A stretch of DNA of 64,000 bases, from NCBI GenBank assembly GCA_019636335.1, contig JAHBXR010000010.1:124001-188000 (forward strand). Direction: 5' to 3'. Made by a program: the position numbers and the translations under genes. Source of the DNA: Pirellulales bacterium. GTDB lineage: Bacteria > Planctomycetota > Planctomycetia > Pirellulales > JAEUIK01. Of this stretch, positions 1 to 8,804 are shown in pieces (the first letter of the stretch is position 1; every line of letters starts with the position of its first letter). The notes below the pieces were generated by a model, which had not been told where the DNA came from, ran no database searches, and worked only from the letters and a program-made list of their open reading frames with translations.

Positions 1-1
1 G

Positions 2-676
2 CCGCACGAGACGATCGAGGCGATGGCGGCGCATTACCTGTCGGCGATCAAGTCCGCCCAGCCGACGGGGCCCTATCATCTCTGTGGTTGGTCGACCGGA
101 GGAGTCGTCGCGTTCGAATTGGCGCGGCAGATGCGAGCCGCCGGCGACGAGGTGGGGTTGCTGGCACTGCTCGACGCGGCCATTCCACGGCCGGGAGAGT
201 CCTTCGGCGCCGACGATCTGCTGCCGATGCTCGAGCTGCTTTTTCCGACCGATGATCGCCAGGTGCTCGAACGATTGCGCGAGATGCCCGCCAGCGCTCA
301 ACTCGAGCATTTCCGCGGGCGGGCCGAGGCCGCGCAATTGCTGATCGCAGGCGCCGGCGCCTCGCAGGCAAAGCGCATCTACGAAGTATTCCAGGCCAAC
401 ATGCAGGCGGTGGTCGCTTATCGACCAGGTCCCTACGATCGGCGCATCACGCTCTTTCGCGCCGCCGATCATGCGACTCCCATGCATGCCGACCGCACGC
501 TCGGCTGGGAACCGTGGGCCAGCGGCGGTATCGAATTGCACGACGTCGCTGGCGAACACTTAAACCTCTTGAAATCTCCTACCGTACTGGCCATCTGCGT
601 ACAATTGCAGCACGCCCTGGGCGAGGACACGAGATCGCCAGCACGCCACCACGAAACGGCCCACGCTGCCACCTGA
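2..676 (+). CDS. Type I thioesterase domain of a PKS/NRPS system, 5' partial
   Basis: The frame is open from the first bases of the window, so the protein starts outside it; the first internal ATG (23) is not a credible start. The visible part is the C-terminal half of an alpha/beta-hydrolase thioesterase of the kind that ends NRPS/PKS lines. It has the nucleophile elbow GWSTGG (GxSxG), the following helix VAFELARQM, and a late GEHLNLL segment where the catalytic histidine of this family lies. Such domains release an acyl chain from a carrier protein by hydrolysis or cyclisation. It lies about 540 bp upstream of the PKS operon on the same strand, so it may belong to the same cluster. Whether it is the tail of a megasynthase or a type II thioesterase cannot be decided here. 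Confidence 0.8.
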   Translation, partial: PHETIEAMAAHYLSAIKSAQPTGPYHLCGWSTGGVVAFELARQMRAAGDEVGLLALLDAAIPRPGESFGADDLLPMLELLFPTDDRQVLERLREMPASAQLEHFRGRAEAAQLLIAGAGASQAKRIYEVFQANMQAVVAYRPGPYDRRITLFRAADHATPMHADRTLGWEPWASGGIELHDVAGEHLNLLKSPTVLAICVQLQHALGEDTRSPARHHETAHAAT

Positions 677-1217
677 ACCTGCCGTTTCGCCCCACCACGT
701 CTGCTCCATTGTCCGCCTTCGCTAATTGCATCGACTGAATCGATTCTGTGCTTCTGTCTGCGCCCGGCAGCCCAAGTAAGGACATCTTTCACAACCATTC
801 AGCGAACCGTTGCAAACGGGACTGGACTACGCTTGCCAAAGAGAAGTCGTGCCGCCATCGGACAGCCGGAGTGAAAGCACCCCGCGTCCGGCTGTGCCAC
901 GACGGGCGGAACGCCGCACCGCGGCGCAAGTGACGATGAGCAAAGGCCCCCAGTCGCGTTGCCGCGGAGGTTCGACGGCCCGAAAAACTTGCTCCGATTT
1001 CCGACTCCAAGGGTGCAAAACCCCGCCGGCCATCGGGTATTCTTATGGGTTACCACTACTAGCGGGGATGGCGTATTTCGACAAGATAGCGGGCCTAGGC
1101 AAGACCCTGCGTCACTTGGCGCCACGGTCTACCGCCGCGCCACACGCCCCGCACACGGACGATTGACGAATGCTGATACGGCCCTGCCGGCCGTTTGCTC
1201 CCGAAAAGGATTTGCCC
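677..1217. other. Intergenic region upstream of the PKS operon
   Basis: About 540 bp with no credible gene. Short frames cross it on both strands but lack ribosome sites and recognisable motifs. It should contain the promoter of the PKS operon, but I see no convincing -35/-10 pair. An AAGGA ribosome site just before 1218 marks the downstream end. Confidence 0.5.
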
Positions 1218-4200
1218 ATGCACGAACTCGAAGTCCTGGTGCTCACGCCGGCGGGTCTCTGCGACTCGGCGGTGGCGATCGCCGCTTGCCGCGCGGATGC
1301 CCGCGGCACGCTCGACCTCGAATACGTCATCGATCGACATCTGGCTCACCGAGAACTCGAGCGCCTGGCACAGTTCACCAGCAACGCGTTCGGCGTGAGG
1401 CTGGGAAGTCGTGCCGACGAATTGCCAGACGAGATCCTCGCCGCGCCGCACGAGCGTCTCGGTTGGGTATTGCTCTCGGCCACCGAGTCGGCCGGAACGG
1501 ACTTGTCGCGGAGAGTGTCGCGCGTGCGCGACGCCGGCCGGCAGGTGTTGCTCGAAGTGACCTCGCCCGCCGAAATCGATCGCGCGCTGGCGGCCGAGTG
1601 CGACGGTATCGTGCTCAAAGGGCACGAAGCCGCAGGACGTGTCGGCGAGGAAACGTCGTTCGTCCTCTTGCAGCGTTGGAACCAACGGGCCGCGCAAGTG
1701 TCCCCCGGGACGCGGCTGCCGCTGGTTTGGGTACAAGGAGGCATCGGGCTCAATACCGCCGCGGCCTGTCTGGTCGGCGGCGCCCAGGGCGTCGTGCTCG
1801 ATAGCCAGGTGCTGCTCGCCCGCGAAACACCACTCAGCGCGCAAATTCGCGCGCGACTCGCCCCCTTCGATGGCAGCGAGACGCAGATCGTCCGCTCGGC
1901 CGACGAGCAGATGTTCCGCGTCTGCTCGCGAGGCGACGGCGAGAAGCTGGAACAGATTGCCGCCTCGCTCGCGTCGGCCAGCGGCGTCGATCGGCAAGCC
2001 CTCAATCATTCGGCCAACGAATTGCCGCTGGCCCTGGGGCAAGATATCGCTTTCGCCGCGACCCTGGCCGAACGCTACCGCACGGTCGGAGGCATCATCG
2101 AGGCCATCCGTACCCGCTCCCGACAAAACGTCGAGGCCGCACGTCGCACGCAGCCTCTGGCGGCTGGCTCGCGGCTGGCCGCATCTCATGCCACACGGTA
2201 CCCGATCTTGCAAGGACCGATGACGCGCGTCAGCGACACGGCCCCCTTTGCCGACTCGGTCAACGCCGCCGGCGCGTTGCCCTTTCTTGCCCTGGCGCTG
2301 ATGCGGGGTCCGGAAGTGGAACGTCTGGTGAGCGAGACGAGCCAACGGCTCGCCGGGCGATCGTGGGGCGTCGGCCTGTTGGGCTTTCTGCCGCCCGAGA
2401 TCCGCCGCGAGCAGGTCGAGGTGATCCGTAAGTACCGTCCCCCCTTCGCGCTCATCGCCGGAGGACGCCCCGATCAGGCGCGGGAACTCGAATCCGAAGG
2501 CATTCCCACCTATCTGCACGTCCCTTCGCCCGGCCTGCTCACGATGTTCCTGCGAGACGGCGCGAAGCGTTTCGTCTTCGAGGGGCGTGAGTGTGGTGGG
2601 CACGTCGGCCCACGCACGAGCTTCGTGCTGTGGGAAACGATGTGCGAGTTGCTGCTGGCCCACCTGGGCGAGCGCGGCCGTGGCAACGAGTTGCACGTCG
2701 CCTTCGCCGGTGGACTGCACGACGCCCTCTCGGCGGCGATGGTCTCGGCCATCGCCGCGCCGCTGGCAGAACGGGGCGTGGCGATCGGCGCACTCATTGG
2801 CACCGCTTATCTCTTCACCCAGGAAGCGGTCGATGGCGGCGCCATCGTGCCCCGTTTCCAACAAGAGGCGGTCGAATCGCGGGACACCGTGCTGCTCGAA
2901 ACGGGCCCCGGCCACGCGATCCGCTGCCTCCGCACTCCCTACTACGACGACTTCCAGGCCGAGAAGCGTCGCCTCGAGGCGCAGGGCGTCTCGCACGAGG
3001 AACTGGTTCGCGCGCTCGAGTGGATGAACATCGGACGGTTGCGCGTCGCCTCGAAGGGGCTCGATCGCGTCGACGACGACGGCAGCCCCCGGCTGGCGCA
3101 GGTCTCCGCCGAGGAACAGTACGCGCGCGGCATGTACATGATCGGTCAGGTGTCGTCGCTCCGTGAAGGCCTGACGACGATGGCCGAACTGCATGCCCAG
3201 GTGTGCGACGGGTCGAGCGAGTTGCTCGAGCACCTCGACGCCGACGTCACGCCCCTCCGGGTCAAGCACACCCCTCCGCCACCGTGCGACGTCGCCATCA
3301 TCGGCATGTCGTGCTTCTATCCGCAGGCGATCGACCTGCGCCATTACTGGCACAACATTCTGGCCAAGTCGTACGCGGTGACCGAAGTGCCCGCCACGCA
3401 CTGGGACTGGCAGCTTTACTACGATCCCGATCCGCTGGCCAAAGACAAGATCTACAGCAAGTGGGGGGGCTTCATGCCCGACGTGGCGATCGATCCGTTC
3501 GAGTACGGCATCGCCCCCGCGTCGCTCAAGTCGATCGAGCCGCTGCAACTGCTGCTGCTCGAGGCGGTCAAACACGCCTTGTCCGACGCCGGCTATGAGC
3601 GCCGCCCCTTCCATCGCGAGCGCACGGCGGCGATCCTCGGCATCGGTGGCGGCGGCAGCCCGCTCGCCACGGCCTACGGCTTCCGCACCTGTCTGCCGCT
3701 GATCGACAATCTGCCCGACATGCCGTCGAAGTCGAGCGAGATCATCGATCGCTGCCAGTGGATCCTGCCCGAGTGGACGGAAGATTCCTTCCCCGGCTTT
3801 CTCTTCAACGTCGGCGTGGGGCGCGTGGCGAACCGCTTCAACTTCGGCGGAACGAACATGGCGATCGATGCTGCCTGCGCGTCGTCGCTGGCGGCGCTCG
3901 ACGCCTCGGTGCGCGAGCTCACGCAAGGGACGGCCGACGTCGCCGTCTCGATGGGGGCCGACACGGTGCAGACCCCCTTCGCCTACATGGCCTTTAGCAA
4001 GACGCACGCCCTCTCGCGTCGCGGTCGCTGCAGCCCGTTCGATGCCCAGGCCGACGGCATCGTGCTGAGCGAAGGTATTGGAGTCGTGATCCTCAAGCGT
4101 CTGGCCGATGCCGAACGCGACGGTGACCATATCATCGCCGTCATCAAGGGGATCGGTTCCTCGAGCGATGGCCGTGAAAAGGGACTTACCGCTCCGAATG

Positions 4201-7200
4201 CGGCCGGCCAGCTCCGCGCCCTGCGACGCGCCTACGAACAGGCGCGCGTTTCGCCCGCCTCGATCGAACTGGTCGAGGCGCACGGCACCGGCACGGTCGT
4301 CGGCGATCGCACGGAGAGCGAAGCGCTCGCCCACGTGTGGCAAGAAGCGGACGCCGAGCCGCAATCGTGCGCCCTGGGATCGGTGAAATCGCTCATCGGC
4401 CACACGAAGTGCGCCGCGGGCATCGGCGGCCTCATCAAGGTCGCCTCCTCGCTCGAGCGCAAGGTATTGCCCCCGACGCTCGTTGAAACCCCCAACCCGA
4501 ATGCGAACTTCACCGACGGCCCGCTCTATCTGAACACGCAGCCCCGTCCGTGGATTCACAGCGGCGACACGCCGCGTCGCGCCGGCGTGAGCGCGTTCGG
4601 CTTCGGCGGCACGAATTTCCACGTCGTGCTCGAGGAGTACCGCGGCAGCTTCCTCGAGGAATCGCGACGCGGACTCGACGACTGGCCCGCCGAACTGTTC
4701 CTCTTCCGCCGCGCCAGCCGGGCGGCACTCACCGAAGCGGTCGCACGTTGCCGCGAACGGCTTACCGGCGGCGCCCAGCCGGCGCTGGTCGATCTGGCGG
4801 CCGCGGCGGCTCGCGCATCGTCGCAAAATGCCGCGCATCCCACGGTGGCCATCGTCGCCGGCTCGCGCGCCGAGTTGAACGAGCGTCTCTCGGCCGCACT
4901 CGATGTGCTGCGCACGAACAAAACCGAGCATCGCGATCCGCGCGGCGTCTACTTCTGCGAAAAGCCGGCCGGCGGCGAAGTGGCGTTGCTCTTCCCCGGT
5001 CAGGGTTCGCAATACCCGAACATGCTCGACCAGGTGGCAATGGCCTTCCCGGCCGCTCGCGAGGTATTCGATCGCGCACAACAGGTCCTCGACGGCACGC
5101 TCGATCGTTCCTTGGGTCGCTACATCTATCCCGCGTCGAGCTTCTCGGACGAACGCGAGAAAGCCGCGCGCGACGAGTTGGCCCGTGCCGACGTGGCCCA
5201 GCCCGCCCTGGGGGCGGCCAGCCTGGCCATGCTGCGCGTGCTGCGCGACGTGGGCCTGCAGGGGAGCATGCTGGCCGGCCACAGCTATGGCGAATACGTC
5301 GCGCTGGCCGCCGCCGGGGCGATCGGCTTCGACGACGTGATTCGCTTATCGCACCGCCGCGGTGCCCTCATGCGGGCAGCGGTGGGAGATGTGCCCACCG
5401 GCATGGCGGCCGTCGAGGCCGAAGCCGCGAAGCTCGAACAGCTCTTCACCGCCAGCGACGGCATCACGATCGCCAATCGCAATGCCCCCACCCAGACGGT
5501 CATCGCCGGCACCATCGAAGCCGTCGACGCGGCGCTCGCCAAGCTGAAGGCGCAAGGCATTCGCGGGCGGCGTATCAGCGTCTCGGCCGCTTTCCATTCG
5601 CCTCATATCGCCCCGGCGCAGCAGCCGTTGGCCGAGGCCCTCGCCGCCTGCACGATCGGGACTCCGCAGCAGACGGTCTACTCGAATCGCACCGCCGAGC
5701 CGCACACGGCCGACGCCAGCACGATCGCGGCGTCGCTCGTCGAGCATCTCACGTCTCCCGTGCGCTTCCAGGAAGAGATCGAGGCGATGTATGCCGCCGG
5801 TGCTCGCACGTTTGTCGAAGTCGGCCCACAAGGCGTGCTGACGGGGCTTGTCGGACAGATTCTCGGCGAGCGTCCGCACGTGGCGGTCGCGACCGACAAC
5901 TCCGGCCGACCGGGCCTCGTGCAACTCGCGCATGCCCTGGCGCAACTGTCGGTGGCCGGTGTACCGCTGTCGCTGGGCGCCATGTACGCCGGCCGCGAGT
6001 CGCACCCCTTCGCGCTCGACGAGCTCACCGTCGAGACCGGCAAGCGCAAGCCTTCGCCCAGCACGTGGCTCGTCAATGGCGTTCGCTCGCGTCCGCTGAA
6101 TGGTCCTGAGCCGCCGCTGTTGGGGCAGCGTCTCCTCGACTACCAGTTTCCAAAGTCCGAGGACAACGGCGCGACGAGCGGAGCCAAGCCAAGAGCGGCC
6201 CAAGCCTCGCCCGTTGAACGTGCCGCCCCGCCGGCACCGGTGGCGCCGCCCGCTTCTGCTACTACCAATCGCTCCACCCAAACTCCGGCTCCGACCGGCG
6301 CTGCCGCGCCCTCGGTTCCGGTCAGGAACACCACGGAGAGTTCTTCGATGTCTCATGGAAATGGCTCCGCCGCCGGCTGGACGCCCGTACCTCCTCAAGC
6401 GGCGGCCGATGACGCCACCCTGGTCATGCTGCGCTATCAAGACCTGATGGCGCGCTTTCTCGATACGCAGCGCAGCGTGATGCTGACCTACCTGGGGGGC
6501 GCCCCCGAAGCAGCCCCTGTGGCGCCACTGACGAGTGCGCCGCAGCAGGGCATGGCGCTTGCTGCGTACGCGCCGCAGGCCATGCCCGCCTATGCAGCGC
6601 CCCCGGTTCCCGCGGCGCCGGTCGCGCAGCCAGCAGCCTCGGCTGCCGTGACACCAGCGTCCGCCGTCGTCGCCACGAACGCCGAGCCGGCCGCCGTGCC
6701 CGCCGTCGCGGCGGCGGCTCCCGCGGCTGTCGAGTTCAATCTCGAAACGATTTCGTCCCGTCTGCTCGAGTTGGTCAGCAAGCGCACCGGTTATCCCAAG
6801 GAGATGCTCGATCTGGACCTCGATCTCGAGGCCGATCTCGGCATCGACTCGATCAAACGTGTCGAGATCCTGGGCACGCTCGCCGAGTCGATCGAAGACG
6901 CCGGCACGGATATGGCAGACACGATCGAGCTCGAAAAGCTGACTACCATTCGCAATCTGCGCGGCATCCTCGAATACCTGGAGAAGGCGCTCTTCAGCGG
7001 CGACGCCCAAGGACAGCCAGCCCTGGCGGCTCCGGCCACCCAGGCGCTACCCGCCGCGGCGAGCAGCAACGGCGCGCACGATGCCGGCGGCAACGCGGCC
7101 TCTACGGCTGCCGCATCGACGAACGGCGATGCCGCCGCGGAACTCGAAGTCCAGCGGGCCCTGGTCGAGTTGATCGATGCCCCGCTTCCGACGGGAGGCT

Positions 7201-8765
7201 CGTTGCTGATCCCCAGCGGCGCCGTGCTCGTGACCGACGACGGCCGCGGTATCGCACGAACATTTGCCTCGCGGCTGGCCGATTTCGGGCAACAACTGGT
7301 CATCGTGCGTCATGCCGAAGGCATGAACGGCTCCCCCACGAACGGCCACGTCGAAGCGAATGGCGTCTTCTTTGCCGATTTCGCCGATCCACAGTCGGTC
7401 GAAGCGATGCTCGGTCGCATTCGCTCAGGCGTCGGCAAGATCGGTGGGCTGGTGCATCTCGCGCCGCTGGCCGAACTACCGACCGGCGACCAATGGGCCA
7501 CGCGCGCCTATCGCGACGTGCGCTCGCTCTATCTGTTGGCGCGCGGCCTGGAACAGGATCTCCGCCAGGCGGCCGAGGCAGGGGGGGCGCTCCTCTTGGC
7601 CGGCACCGGCATCGGCGGTGGCTTGGGCTTCGCCGAAACGTCGTCCGATGAAGTTTTTCCCGGTCACGGGGCGATCGTCGGCTTTATGAAGTGTGTCGCG
7701 CTCGAATGGCCCCAGGCCCTGGTGCGGGTCGTCGATCTCGACGTCATGCGTTCGACCGACGAGCTGGCCGAGCGCCTGCTGGCCGAATTGAACGATGCCG
7801 ATGGCCCGGCCGAAGTGGGCTATCTCGAAGGACGTCGCGTCACTTGGGAACCGGTGCAGGCCACGATCGAGGCCAGCGCCACGAACGAAGCGCCCCTGGC
7901 GCCGAATTCGACCGTGCTCATCACCGGCGGCGCGCGGGGGATCACGGCGGCCGTCGCTCTGGAACTGGCCAAAAACTTTCAGCCCCATCTGGTCATCGTG
8001 GGACGCTCTCCGTTGCCCGCCGAGGAAGAAGCGGCGGCCACACTCGGCGAAAACGACACCGCCAGGCTCAAGGCGATCTTCATCGAACAGTTGCGCGCCG
8101 CGGGAGAAGCCATCGCCCCGGCAGCCGTCGAAGCCGCCTATCAGCGGCTGCTGCAAGACCGCGAAATCCGCGGCAACCTGGCCGCCCTGCGTGCCGCCGG
8201 CGCCACGGTCGAGTATCACTCGCTCGATGTCCGCCACGGCGAGGCCTTCGGCCGACTCTTGGAGGACCTCCACGAGCGCCGCGGCGGAATCGACGGCGTC
8301 ATCCACGGCGCCGGGGTGATCGAAGACAAGCTGCTGGCCGACAAAACGCCCGAATCGTTCGATCGCGTCTTCCGCACCAAGGTGGAAAGCGCCCTGACGA
8401 TCTGCCGCCACGTGCGGCCCGAGCAGTTGAAGTTCTGCGTCTTCTTCTCGTCGCTGGCGAGCCGCTACGGTAACCGTGGACAATCGGACTACGCCGCCGC
8501 CAACGAGTTCCTCAGCAAGCTGGCCTGGTATCTCGATCGCCGCTGGCCGGGACGCGTGCTCGCCATCGCCTGGGGACCCTGGTCGGGGCTCGGCATGGTC
8601 GCCGACTTGGAAAAGCACCTCGTGCGTCGCGGACTCAAGTTGATCTCGCCCGAAGAGGGGCCGCGCTTCGTCCTCGACGAGTTGCGGCACGGCGAAAAGG
8701 GAGAAAGTGAAGTCGTCATCGCCGGGGGAGCCGCGAATCTCGTGCAACCTGTACACAACGGGTAA
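1218..8765 (+). CDS. Iterative type I polyketide/PUFA-like synthase: NPD-NPD-KS-AT-ACP-KR
   Basis: A 2515-residue megasynthase. Residues about 1-310 and 320-640 are two tandem nitropropane-dioxygenase/enoylreductase-like TIM-barrel domains: the second has the flavin-loop motif EGRECGGHVGPRTSF, the first a degenerate KGHEAAGRVGEETSF. KS follows from about 690 with active Cys887 in DAACASSL and the histidine motifs HGTGT and LIGHTK. AT starts near 1257 (LLFPGQGSQY) with Ser1356 in GHSYGE. After an Ala/Pro-rich linker comes one ACP (Ser1878 in LGIDSIKRVE), then KR (ITGGARGI near 2233; SSLASRYG and SDYAAAN). The order KS-AT-ACP-KR is that of PfaA, and the N-terminus corresponds to PfaD. The start at 1218 is preferred over 1170 because AAGGA lies 7 bp upstream. 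The product is unknown; a long-chain polyene or secondary lipid is an inference. Confidence 0.9.
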   Translation: MHELEVLVLTPAGLCDSAVAIAACRADARGTLDLEYVIDRHLAHRELERLAQFTSNAFGVRLGSRADELPDEILAAPHERLGWVLLSATESAGTDLSRRVSRVRDAGRQVLLEVTSPAEIDRALAAECDGIVLKGHEAAGRVGEETSFVLLQRWNQRAAQVSPGTRLPLVWVQGGIGLNTAAACLVGGAQGVVLDSQVLLARETPLSAQIRARLAPFDGSETQIVRSADEQMFRVCSRGDGEKLEQIAASLASASGVDRQALNHSANELPLALGQDIAFAATLAERYRTVGGIIEAIRTRSRQNVEAARRTQPLAAGSRLAASHATRYPILQGPMTRVSDTAPFADSVNAAGALPFLALALMRGPEVERLVSETSQRLAGRSWGVGLLGFLPPEIRREQVEVIRKYRPPFALIAGGRPDQARELESEGIPTYLHVPSPGLLTMFLRDGAKRFVFEGRECGGHVGPRTSFVLWETMCELLLAHLGERGRGNELHVAFAGGLHDALSAAMVSAIAAPLAERGVAIGALIGTAYLFTQEAVDGGAIVPRFQQEAVESRDTVLLETGPGHAIRCLRTPYYDDFQAEKRRLEAQGVSHEELVRALEWMNIGRLRVASKGLDRVDDDGSPRLAQVSAEEQYARGMYMIGQVSSLREGLTTMAELHAQVCDGSSELLEHLDADVTPLRVKHTPPPPCDVAIIGMSCFYPQAIDLRHYWHNILAKSYAVTEVPATHWDWQLYYDPDPLAKDKIYSKWGGFMPDVAIDPFEYGIAPASLKSIEPLQLLLLEAVKHALSDAGYERRPFHRERTAAILGIGGGGSPLATAYGFRTCLPLIDNLPDMPSKSSEIIDRCQWILPEWTEDSFPGFLFNVGVGRVANRFNFGGTNMAIDAACASSLAALDASVRELTQGTADVAVSMGADTVQTPFAYMAFSKTHALSRRGRCSPFDAQADGIVLSEGIGVVILKRLADAERDGDHIIAVIKGIGSSSDGREKGLTAPNAAGQLRALRRAYEQARVSPASIELVEAHGTGTVVGDRTESEALAHVWQEADAEPQSCALGSVKSLIGHTKCAAGIGGLIKVASSLERKVLPPTLVETPNPNANFTDGPLYLNTQPRPWIHSGDTPRRAGVSAFGFGGTNFHVVLEEYRGSFLEESRRGLDDWPAELFLFRRASRAALTEAVARCRERLTGGAQPALVDLAAAAARASSQNAAHPTVAIVAGSRAELNERLSAALDVLRTNKTEHRDPRGVYFCEKPAGGEVALLFPGQGSQYPNMLDQVAMAFPAAREVFDRAQQVLDGTLDRSLGRYIYPASSFSDEREKAARDELARADVAQPALGAASLAMLRVLRDVGLQGSMLAGHSYGEYVALAAAGAIGFDDVIRLSHRRGALMRAAVGDVPTGMAAVEAEAAKLEQLFTASDGITIANRNAPTQTVIAGTIEAVDAALAKLKAQGIRGRRISVSAAFHSPHIAPAQQPLAEALAACTIGTPQQTVYSNRTAEPHTADASTIAASLVEHLTSPVRFQEEIEAMYAAGARTFVEVGPQGVLTGLVGQILGERPHVAVATDNSGRPGLVQLAHALAQLSVAGVPLSLGAMYAGRESHPFALDELTVETGKRKPSPSTWLVNGVRSRPLNGPEPPLLGQRLLDYQFPKSEDNGATSGAKPRAAQASPVERAAPPAPVAPPASATTNRSTQTPAPTGAAAPSVPVRNTTESSSMSHGNGSAAGWTPVPPQAAADDATLVMLRYQDLMARFLDTQRSVMLTYLGGAPEAAPVAPLTSAPQQGMALAAYAPQAMPAYAAPPVPAAPVAQPAASAAVTPASAVVATNAEPAAVPAVAAAAPAAVEFNLETISSRLLELVSKRTGYPKEMLDLDLDLEADLGIDSIKRVEILGTLAESIEDAGTDMADTIELEKLTTIRNLRGILEYLEKALFSGDAQGQPALAAPATQALPAAASSNGAHDAGGNAASTAAASTNGDAAAELEVQRALVELIDAPLPTGGSLLIPSGAVLVTDDGRGIARTFASRLADFGQQLVIVRHAEGMNGSPTNGHVEANGVFFADFADPQSVEAMLGRIRSGVGKIGGLVHLAPLAELPTGDQWATRAYRDVRSLYLLARGLEQDLRQAAEAGGALLLAGTGIGGGLGFAETSSDEVFPGHGAIVGFMKCVALEWPQALVRVVDLDVMRSTDELAERLLAELNDADGPAEVGYLEGRRVTWEPVQATIEASATNEAPLAPNSTVLITGGARGITAAVALELAKNFQPHLVIVGRSPLPAEEEAAATLGENDTARLKAIFIEQLRAAGEAIAPAAVEAAYQRLLQDREIRGNLAALRAAGATVEYHSLDVRHGEAFGRLLEDLHERRGGIDGVIHGAGVIEDKLLADKTPESFDRVFRTKVESALTICRHVRPEQLKFCVFFSSLASRYGNRGQSDYAAANEFLSKLAWYLDRRWPGRVLAIAWGPWSGLGMVADLEKHLVRRGLKLISPEEGPRFVLDELRHGEKGESEVVIAGGAANLVQPVHNG

Positions 8766-8804
8766 CGCCCAGAGATGCGGCCAATGGCCGAATAGGACGT
8801 AGCC

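Noticed and set aside
1095-5282. A very long minus-strand open frame opposite the PKS gene, and another at 7476-12374
   Set aside because: Both lie antisense to strongly conserved KS/AT/DH coding sequence, give Arg/Gly/Asp/His-rich translations with no motif, and arise from high third-position GC.
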